Below, in pieces: positions 43,887-50,757 of a stretch of DNA of 54,694 bases. Source of the DNA: an uncultured Acidobacteriaceae bacterium (GTDB lineage: Bacteria; Acidobacteriota; Terriglobia; Terriglobales; Acidobacteriaceae). Position 1 is the first letter of the stretch. Every line of letters begins with the position of its first letter. Below the pieces are notes generated by a model. That model had not been told where the DNA came from and made no database searches. It saw nothing but the letters and a program-made list of their open reading frames with translations. The translations under genes and the position numbers were made by a program. The stretch lies in NCBI GenBank assembly GCA_903828675.1, contig CAIKND010000238.1, forward strand, positions 1-54,694, written 5' to 3'.

Positions 43887-44960
43887 ATGATTCAACGCCT
43901 TCGAGTCCTCTTGCTGATTCCGCATCTTGGTGGTGGTGGCGCAGAACAGGTGACTGCCCTGCTGGCGAAGGGACTGTCCCGCGACAAGTACGATTTGCAT
44001 CTGGGACTGGTAACTGCGACCGAGGCCATTACCAACGAGGCCGGGGTGACGATACACACACTGGGCGCTTCACGGGTACGCAAAGGTGCGTTTCGATTAC
44101 TCCGCCTGGTTCGCAGGGTGAAGCCGGATGTAGTGCTTTCCGGCATGGCGCATCTGAACTTCCTGGTTCTCCTGCTTCGTCCCTTTTTCCCTTCGGGAAC
44201 GCGGGTACTGGTGCGGCAGAACGGGACGGTGTCGGCCGACCTGTCGTTCGCGGATCTGCCCCGTTATACCGGTCTGCTGTACCGGCTTCTCTACCGCCAT
44301 GCTGACCGGGTCATCTGCCAGTCGCAAGCGATGGCAAGGGACATGGCGGGAGTGCTTGGAATCGAGGAAGATCTCATTGCGGTGCTGCCGAATCCGGTGG
44401 ATCTGGATGGAATCCGGGCTGCGGCCAGCAATCCGTATGAATGGACCGGCCCCGGCCCCCATCTGCTTGCGGTAGGCAGGCTTTCACGGGAGAAGGGATT
44501 CGACTTGCTACTGGAAGCACTCCCTGCTGTGCGCAAGCGGTTTCCTCAAGCCGGCCTGGTGATAGCAGGAGCGGGCCCAGAAGACGCGGCTCTGAAGACA
44601 GAGTGCCGCTTGTTGGGGTTGGAGGCAGCGGTCTGCTTTGCGGGTCAGATGGAGAACCCTTACGTGCTCTTTCCAGGCGCTACGCTGTTTGTGCTCTCGT
44701 CGCGGCGGGAAGGCATGCCGAACGCATTGCTGGAGGCGTTGGCGGGAGGTTTGGCGATCGTGGCATTGCCCTCGTCGGGAGGTGTGATCGAACTGCTTCG
44801 TGACCGACCCGGAACTTGGCTTGCGCCGCAGATCTCAGCCAAGGCGCTCGCAATTTCAATGATTTGCGCTTTGGAGGCGTTACGGACGAAGCAGCTATGC
44901 GTGCACTCATTTTCTCTGCTGGATACGCGGTCAAGTGAAGTGCCCGCTTTGAGGGAATGA
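43887..44960 (+). CDS. Family 4 glycosyltransferase, probably truncated at the C-terminus
   Basis: A 357-aa GT-B enzyme with LLLIPHLGGGGAEQVTALLA at the start, HLLAVGRLSREKGFDLLLEA and the EX7E motif RREGMPNALLEALAGG. It ends soon after the last Rossmann segment (IELLRDRPGTWLAPQISA) with an atypical tail LCVHSFSLLDTRSSEVPA. The closing helix usual in GT4 enzymes is missing. A matching sequence, FGFEHAIKAYEQLID, appears 1.1 kb downstream in another frame context just before the next GT4, so the gene may have been interrupted. Most catalytic residues remain; activity is uncertain. Confidence 0.85.
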   Translation: MIQRLRVLLLIPHLGGGGAEQVTALLAKGLSRDKYDLHLGLVTATEAITNEAGVTIHTLGASRVRKGAFRLLRLVRRVKPDVVLSGMAHLNFLVLLLRPFFPSGTRVLVRQNGTVSADLSFADLPRYTGLLYRLLYRHADRVICQSQAMARDMAGVLGIEEDLIAVLPNPVDLDGIRAAASNPYEWTGPGPHLLAVGRLSREKGFDLLLEALPAVRKRFPQAGLVIAGAGPEDAALKTECRLLGLEAAVCFAGQMENPYVLFPGATLFVLSSRREGMPNALLEALAGGLAIVALPSSGGVIELLRDRPGTWLAPQISAKALAISMICALEALRTKQLCVHSFSLLDTRSSEVPALRE

Positions 44961-45052
44961 ACGGGGAGCGATTTGGAAATTTGGCCAGGCGTTCTCTCGG
45001 AGACTCTCGCTGGTGATTGGAGGTTCGAGCAATCTGCACGGGTCTGCGGAAA

Positions 45053-45469
45053 TCACTGTGGCGAGCGGCGCGCTCTGGTTTCGCTTTGTTTCACACGCTC
45101 CTTCACCAGTTTCCTGATGAGTGCGACCGGCAGCGGCTTGTCCATCGGAAAGTGGACTGTCCCCTTGGAGGTGGAAAAGCTCATGAGTTCGTCCTTGAAT
45201 GCCGCAATCACGCCGGCGGTGGGAAACAGACTGCAGTGGTTGGAAAACGCTGCGAACCAGACCAGGACTTTCTTGTGTTTGAACGCGGGCATGCGATAGC
45301 TGATGGTCTCAACCGCCTCGGGCGGCACTGCTGACCGGATCACCGCGCGCATTTTCACTAAAACGCTGCGGGCGTGTTCGGGAACACTGGCGAGGTATTC
45401 ATCGACGGTGTTTGGGATGCCGTTGCCTTGCATCTCAGGACCGAGTTCGGTGGTTGCAGTTTTCTTCAT
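45053..45469 (-). CDS. DUF1801-family protein
   Basis: A 138-aa soluble protein with the DUF1801 pattern: VDEYLASVPEHARSVLVKMR, ETISYRMPAFKHKKVLVWFA, HCSLFPT and the ending GTVHFPMDKPLPVALIRKLV. The family includes YdhG, linked to iron delivery, but most members have no proven function. It runs opposite to the flanking glycosyltransferase genes and lies inside the segment that seems to have split one of them, which suggests later insertion. Confidence 0.88.
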   Translation of the reverse strand: MKKTATTELGPEMQGNGIPNTVDEYLASVPEHARSVLVKMRAVIRSAVPPEAVETISYRMPAFKHKKVLVWFAAFSNHCSLFPTAGVIAAFKDELMSFSTSKGTVHFPMDKPLPVALIRKLVKERVKQSETRARRSPQ

Positions 45470-45741
45470 GCGGTAGATAGTAGCGGGATATGCAAATGGT
45501 TTTCAACAGACAAAATGCGTCGAAACCTTGGGGTCACTGCTGTTGAACTTGCGACAATTTGAACATATTTTTCCTAATACGAATTAACTGCTTGACACGA
45601 ATAAGGGTAAAGATATTTCCTACAAGTACTGATCCTCTTATCTCCAGAAGAACACCCCGTCACGGGGTCTTTCTGCGTTGTCACGAGGCTTCGGCTCAGG
45701 CGGAGAATGGGCGGACGAACCGGGTGAAATGTTGATCCGGC

Positions 45742-46107
45742 TTGATCTTTCAGTCTTTATTGACTCCCACACCGTCGAGCACGTTTCCTCCCTGCGCCTA
45801 CACGGCCATCTTTCGCGGTGGGCGCAATCAACCGTTTCTGGAGAGATACGTGCTGGAAAATGCTGTGGATATCGCGCTGGCAGGTTTGCTGCTTGCATTC
45901 TCTCTTCCGTTGCTTGTCTTCTATTCAATGCTCGCCAAATTGCATTCTGCGTGCACTGCGAGTTTTCGCCGACCAAGTGGTACGGGCCGGTTGCTGAGCC
46001 AAGCCCCGCCAAAAAACTTTCGACTGGCTGAAGATTTTGGATTCGAGCATGCGATCAAGGCCTACGAACAGCTGATCGACTCGACTCATGCGGAACAGCG
46101 GCATTGA
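45742..46107 (+). pseudogene. Probable gene remnants: one membrane helix and a GT4-like C-terminus
   Basis: A short open frame with no good start (TTG at 45742 or GTG at 45850). Its middle, YVLENAVDIALAGLLLAFSL and following residues up to MLAKL, resembles the membrane helix that opens bacterial sugar transferases, but the catalytic block is absent. Its end (46015-46107; NFRLAEDFGFEHAIKAYEQL) looks like the last helix of a GT4 enzyme. The stop overlaps the next gene's start by 4 nt (TTGA), as expected if it were once the end of an upstream operon gene. It could still be an expressed small membrane protein. Confidence 0.4.
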
Positions 46108-47300
46108 GTCATGTCGCCCTCGTTATTCCTGGCCTCGACCGGATAGGCGGCGCGGAGCGGCAGTTGATGCTGCTGGCCAAAGGATTGCGCGTGCGTGGGT
46201 GGCGGGTGAGCGTAGTAGCGCTTTCAGGATCTGGCGGCGAGGCTGCGGTGGAACTTAAGGAAGCGGGGGTGGGGTTCCAAACCCTGAATATGCGAAAGGG
46301 GCTGGCCGACCCGCGCGGCTGGATTTGCTTCAACCGCTGGCTGAGGCACGAGAAGCCGGAGGTAGTTCATGCGCATCTGCCCCACGCGGCGTGGATGGCC
46401 CGCTGGTCCCGCTTGCCTTTGCTGTTCAGAACTCGTGGATCGGCGCCGGTGCTTGTGGACACACTTCACAGTTCCTCGACTGGAAAAGCAGGCCGGAGGT
46501 TTGGCTATCGCGTGAGCAATTGGCTTGTCGACCGGGTTACAGCCGTAAGCGAGGCCGTGGCCGAAACTCATCTGGCTGCTGGAATGGTCAGCCGCGGGAA
46601 ACTCACCGTGCTGTCCAACGGCGTGGACACGGAGGCACTGCGGCCCGATGCACAGGCACGCGCAGCCGCTCGCAAGAAACTTGGACTCAAGGATGAGTTC
46701 TTATGGCTTGCGGCCGGCCGTCTGGAGCCGGTGAAGGACTATTCGACACTGCTGGAGGCGATGATGAACGTGCCTGAACCGGCACGGCTTCTCATTGCCG
46801 GAGGTGGAGTGCTGCAGAGAGAGTTGCTAGGACTTTGCACGTGCCTTGGGCTGGAGCGCCGGGTTACGTTTCTGGGCTTCGAGCCTACTGTGAAGCGCTG
46901 GATGCAGGCTGCGGATGGATTCGTTCTTTCGTCCCGCTGGGAAGGGCTGCCGATGGGACTGCTGGAGGCCGGGGCGTGTGCGCTGCCGGTGATCGCCACA
47001 GATGTTCCGGGTTCCCGTGAAGCGATTGTGCATGGGCAGACCGGCTGGCTGACCCCGGCGGGCGATGCCGATGCCTTGTCTGAAGTAATGACCAAGATGA
47101 TGCGAGCCCCGCGGGAAGAACGCCGCGCCATGGGCGAACGAGCACGCCATCGAGTAACGGAACGCTTCAGTCTGGAAGCCGCACTGGACCAGTGGGAGAC
47201 GCTCTACGGAGAACTGCTCGGGGAGACTCGCGGAATTGCCGATGTAGAGGGGTTTAATCTGAATCGGATTTCCGGAAGCGGTGTTGAATCGCCTTTTTGA
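46104..47300 (+). CDS. Family 4 glycosyltransferase
   Basis: A 398-aa GT-B enzyme with HVALVIPGLDRIGGAERQLM at the start, EVVHAHLPHAAWMARW, LAAGRLEPVKDYSTLLEA and the EX7E motif RWEGLPMGLLEAGACA. It ends with the normal closing helix (ERFSLEAALDQWETLY). The start is TTG, forming TTGA with the stop of the preceding remnant; no in-frame ATG precedes the glycine loop. Its last 47 bp overlap the convergent DUF2334 gene. Confidence 0.9.
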   Translation: MSHVALVIPGLDRIGGAERQLMLLAKGLRVRGWRVSVVALSGSGGEAAVELKEAGVGFQTLNMRKGLADPRGWICFNRWLRHEKPEVVHAHLPHAAWMARWSRLPLLFRTRGSAPVLVDTLHSSSTGKAGRRFGYRVSNWLVDRVTAVSEAVAETHLAAGMVSRGKLTVLSNGVDTEALRPDAQARAAARKKLGLKDEFLWLAAGRLEPVKDYSTLLEAMMNVPEPARLLIAGGGVLQRELLGLCTCLGLERRVTFLGFEPTVKRWMQAADGFVLSSRWEGLPMGLLEAGACALPVIATDVPGSREAIVHGQTGWLTPAGDADALSEVMTKMMRAPREERRAMGERARHRVTERFSLEAALDQWETLYGELLGETRGIADVEGFNLNRISGSGVESPF

Positions 47301-48036
47301 GGCGGGAGGCCTGGATACGCCAGAGGGTTCCGGTTCCGTAGAGCCGTTCGGTCAGGTTGAGTTTAGCCGTAGGAAATTCCGCTAGGACACGATCTACGGA
47401 CGTAATCTGCTCGGCGTGCCGGCTAAGAAACTCATGGAGCCGCGCAACCTGCAGGTCGGTGGCCGTATTGGGATGAACGCAAATGGTCCAAAGGCCATTG
47501 GGCTTTTCGACTGGCTCCCAAAGCTGCTGCGGAATCCAGGTCACTCCATCGCGCGCAAACGGAACACGCGCAAAGCCGTCCGATAGCAGATCGATTCCCT
47601 CAGCTTGAAGAGCGCGCAGAGTATTGCGGTCGAGTCCGTGACGCGGAGCAACCCAGATTTTTGGATTGAGCCCGTGGCCCCGGAGAATGCGCAGCCCTTC
47701 GCGAATCCATTGGCGCTGGAGGTTCTCGGGCACTCCGGCAAACTCCGAGGTAGGGTGCAACGGCAGCAGGCTGCGCCCGTGGCTGCTGGAGATGTGGCGG
47801 TAGCCGTGGAGGCCAATGGTTGCCCCGGCAGATTCCAGATCGCGCATCCGGTTCCAGAACTGGGGGTCAGGCGGGGAGAGTTTGAGGCCGGGGTCCTGAT
47901 TATCGGGGACGACGGCAAGAATGGGCTGGGGGCAAAACTCTTCAATCATGGGCAGGAATCGCTGCCACCGTTGCAGCGAGACGGTGGGGCAGAGATCGTC
48001 AAAGCGAAGCAGGTATTGAGCTGGGAATGGAATCAT
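47254..48036 (-). CDS. DUF2334 / polysaccharide-deacetylase-like protein
   Basis: The 260-aa protein has the metal-binding pattern of NodB-fold deacetylases in the DUF2334 form: LLRFDDLCPT near the N-terminus, GLHGYRHISS (H-x-Y-R-H) and WVAPRHGLD. It should act on an N- or O-acetylated glycan, though no signal peptide is visible. The start at 48036 overlaps the flippase stop by 4 nt (ATGA); the open frame extends 40 codons upstream inside the flippase gene. It is the last gene of the locus 2 minus-strand operon. Confidence 0.85.
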   Translation of the reverse strand: MIPFPAQYLLRFDDLCPTVSLQRWQRFLPMIEEFCPQPILAVVPDNQDPGLKLSPPDPQFWNRMRDLESAGATIGLHGYRHISSSHGRSLLPLHPTSEFAGVPENLQRQWIREGLRILRGHGLNPKIWVAPRHGLDRNTLRALQAEGIDLLSDGFARVPFARDGVTWIPQQLWEPVEKPNGLWTICVHPNTATDLQVARLHEFLSRHAEQITSVDRVLAEFPTAKLNLTERLYGTGTLWRIQASRLKKAIQHRFRKSDSD

Positions 48037-49400
48037 GCCGCTGCCTCGTGGGGAGATGCCTCCGCAAGCAGCTTCCGGGTCCAATACCAGAGGAAGAGGA
48101 AGGTCCCGACGGTCCAGAGCGAAGTGGCCAGGGCGATTCCGGCGACTCCGAACCATCGCATCAGGAGCAGGTTCAGAATCACATCGAGGGCGAGATTGAG
48201 AGTGCCGCAGTAGAGAATCAGGTCAGTGCGCCGCATGGCGACGATGAATCGGTAGAAGACCCGGCTGCAGACGAAAAACGGAATCTGAATGGCGTACATG
48301 ATGAGCACCTGGGTGACCACGACGGTATCGCTGGGCCCGAATGCGCCGTGCTGAAAAGCAATGCGGATGAGAAGGTGCGCGCCGACCATGAGCAACAGCG
48401 CGGCAGGCGCAGAGATCAGGGCGGTGAGGCGAACCCAGGTACGCACAGTATGCCGGCAACCCGCCCAGTCCTGGTGCGCGATCATGCGGGAGAAATAAGG
48501 CACCACCGCGGTTGAAAACGCACCCGCAAGCAACGTAAGGACCACGCTTACAAAACGGTTGGCATAGACCAGAGCGGAGACGCTGCCCGCAGGGAGCATG
48601 GCGGCCATCGACTGATCCACCAGCAAGCCACCGGAAGCCACCAGGCCGCTGAGCAACACCGGCCCGTACTGGTGCGCAACCTCGCGGGCAGCTTCGGTCA
48701 TGCCATACCATCGCAGGCGGAAGCGGTAGCCGTGGGAGTCCAACATCGCAGCCACCACCGCCACGTGAAGGAGCGAACCAGCGAGCGTGGAGTAGACCAT
48801 TGCCCAGATGCCGAAGCGGCCACCGAGGAGCAAAACGCCGAGGATGATGCTGAGGGAGATGAGTACGGGAGCCAGGGCCGGCAAGGCAAAACGCTCAAAG
48901 GTGTTGAGAACCGCCGTGCAGTTGGTGGCGATACCGGTGATCAGCACCACGGGGAGAAGCGCGTAGAAAAGCCGAATCGAGAGGTCTAGTTTGGCTGAGG
49001 GAAAGTGAGAGGCGATGAGCGGGAAGAAGGCGCGCGCGGAGAGTGCCATAGCGGTTGAAGCAGCGGTGAGGAGAAGGCACATCCAGAGCATGGAACTGGA
49101 CAGCAACTGCTGGGCGCGGTCATGACCCTGCTGTTCCCTAACCCGAATCAGGGTGGGCACCAGGGCCTGGTTCATGGATTCGGAGATGAGGTTGATCAGC
49201 AGTCCGGGGATGAGCGCCGCCGCGAGAAAGGCATCCATGGCGTCGGAGCGCCCATAGACTCCGGCGACAGCAATCTCTTTGAACGTGGCCGCGAGCTTGA
49301 CCAGAACGCCCACGGCGCCGACCGATGCGGCCGCGCGGAAGATGCGGCGATTGACGGTGGAGCCTTTGAAGAGGCGCGCGACTTGGAGGGTGAGCTGCAT
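48033..49400 (-). CDS. MurJ/Wzx-like lipid-linked oligosaccharide flippase
   Basis: A 455-aa membrane protein with about 12-14 helices of the MOP superfamily, closest in look to MviN/MurJ: AATFKEIAVAGVYGRSDAMD, NLISESMNQALVPTLIRV, and later FSTAVVPYFSRMIAHQDW and FRFIVAMRRTDL-like segments. It would flip the locus 2 repeat unit. The frame is open to 49625 but that part crosses a family A repeat and the 3' end of the previous gene. An ATG at 49430 inside the repeat is an alternative start. Confidence 0.85.
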   Translation of the reverse strand: MQLTLQVARLFKGSTVNRRIFRAAASVGAVGVLVKLAATFKEIAVAGVYGRSDAMDAFLAAALIPGLLINLISESMNQALVPTLIRVREQQGHDRAQQLLSSSMLWMCLLLTAASTAMALSARAFFPLIASHFPSAKLDLSIRLFYALLPVVLITGIATNCTAVLNTFERFALPALAPVLISLSIILGVLLLGGRFGIWAMVYSTLAGSLLHVAVVAAMLDSHGYRFRLRWYGMTEAAREVAHQYGPVLLSGLVASGGLLVDQSMAAMLPAGSVSALVYANRFVSVVLTLLAGAFSTAVVPYFSRMIAHQDWAGCRHTVRTWVRLTALISAPAALLLMVGAHLLIRIAFQHGAFGPSDTVVVTQVLIMYAIQIPFFVCSRVFYRFIVAMRRTDLILYCGTLNLALDVILNLLLMRWFGVAGIALATSLWTVGTFLFLWYWTRKLLAEASPHEAAA

Positions 49401-49433
49401 GGTAATTGTCCGGCAAGAAAACAATGGCATCTT

Positions 49434-49480
49434 CTTCCCACCCATTCCCGCAAGATACGCGGGAATGGATGGGGCACCCA
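49434..49480 (-). repeat. Dispersed hairpin repeat, family A copy 6
   Basis: Reverse orientation: TTCCCACCCATTCCCGC, loop AAGATAC, GCGGGAATGGATGGGGCACC. The stem ATTCCCGC/GCGGGAAT is the same as in copy 4. It sits in the 88-bp gap between the ligase and flippase genes of one operon. Confidence 0.85.
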
Positions 49481-49488
49481 AACAGCAT

Positions 49489-50754
49489 TTAGTTGCCGGA
49501 TCTATAGGGCAGTGGGGCAATTGATCCGGGGGTTTGCAAGGCCTGCTCCACCTTGACCGAGAACTGATCAGATCTGGCGGGATCAGGAAAGCAGGCGGCG
49601 AGTTTGTCCGGCTCTTCGACGGCAAGCCGCCCCGCTACCGCAATCAGAGCTAATAGCAGCCATGTGGTACGGTTTTCCTCAACCGTGGCAACCAGCGAAG
49701 TAACGATCCAAACCAGAAGCGCCGTAGACAGTGCCAGCCGCGTGGATCCACGGGTTTGCAGGATGGAATGGGCGGCCAGCACCACAATGACCAAGGCGAG
49801 GAAGACGGCACAGAGCCCACCGCTGACCATTATGGAAAGAACCGTGTTGTGCGCGGTGTCGATGGGGGACAGCCCAGCGGCGCTGACGAAAGAGCCTGCG
49901 CCGGTGCCCAAGAGTGGAGCCTTGACGAAGGCATGCCATCCGGCATACCAGATGTTCAAGCGTTGGTTCAGATCGCCGCCGTGAAGCTGTTCCGGAATGG
50001 TGGCAAGACGTTCAAATGTCTGATGGGGCACGGTGAACCAGAGCGCACCGGCGAGCACCGGCAGCGCGAATGCGGCAGCAAGCAGTGCCCGGCCATGGCC
50101 ACGAGCCAGCAGGATGCCACAGCCGGCAAGAGCCACGAGGGCGGCCAGGAACCCACCGCGAGAGGCTGTGAGCAGCACGGCAACCAGACCCAGCGGCAGG
50201 TAGCCGAATGCCAGCAAACGCCCCGGCCAGCGGGATTCGCCGTTCAATAACAGGGCGGCCAATGGAAATCCCAGGTCCAGAAAGCGGGCTACGTCGTTGG
50301 GGTCCTGTCCGTAGGCTGCAAAGCGAATCTGTCCGGCGGCAATTGCTTCGGCGGAGCCGAAGTTGGCCAATGTGAGGGCAGCCAGCACCCACGAACCAGC
50401 AACATAGGCACGGAGCAGGTTGCGCAGATCGCCGGGGCTGTCGGCGAACTCCCATACCAGCCAGACGATCATCATCTCCTGGAAGTAGGCACGCATCCTG
50501 TCGAGCGTCGCAGTCTGATCTATGGTCCAGAAATAGGAACAGCAGAGCCAGAGATAGAACGCCAGTACAGCCCACTGAAGAGCGCCGGGGGTGCGCAGGC
50601 GTCCTGCCAGCAGGATGGCCGGCATGGCCACGAGCAACAGCAGCAGGCCAGCTAACCGGGCGATGTTGCCGAGCGGCTCGCCGAGGTCCAGCGAGTACTC
50701 CCAGGGAATGGTAAAGGCGAAGAGCAGCAACAGTCCCGAGGCAAGCCTTCTCAT
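49489..50754 (-). CDS. O-antigen ligase / Wzy-C family membrane protein
   Basis: The 421-aa protein has about twelve helices and the Wzy_C landmarks: LLTASRGGFLAALVALAG in the membrane, then a periplasmic loop with NQRLNIWYAGWHAFVKAPLL, GTGAGSF and DTAHNTVLSIMVSGGL (the H-N motif). Members either polymerise repeat units or ligate them to lipid A. In an operon with a flippase and a co-polymerase it is most likely the locus 2 polymerase. It begins 3 bp after the stop of the Wzz-Wza fusion. Confidence 0.88.
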   Translation of the reverse strand: MRRLASGLLLLFAFTIPWEYSLDLGEPLGNIARLAGLLLLLVAMPAILLAGRLRTPGALQWAVLAFYLWLCCSYFWTIDQTATLDRMRAYFQEMMIVWLVWEFADSPGDLRNLLRAYVAGSWVLAALTLANFGSAEAIAAGQIRFAAYGQDPNDVARFLDLGFPLAALLLNGESRWPGRLLAFGYLPLGLVAVLLTASRGGFLAALVALAGCGILLARGHGRALLAAAFALPVLAGALWFTVPHQTFERLATIPEQLHGGDLNQRLNIWYAGWHAFVKAPLLGTGAGSFVSAAGLSPIDTAHNTVLSIMVSGGLCAVFLALVIVVLAAHSILQTRGSTRLALSTALLVWIVTSLVATVEENRTTWLLLALIAVAGRLAVEEPDKLAACFPDPARSDQFSVKVEQALQTPGSIAPLPYRSGN

Positions 50755-50757
50755 CGG

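Noticed and set aside
45654..45668. Small hairpin ACCCCG/CGGGGT followed by CTTTCT as a terminator
   Set aside because: Stem of six pairs with a three-base loop and a broken T-run; too weak to call.
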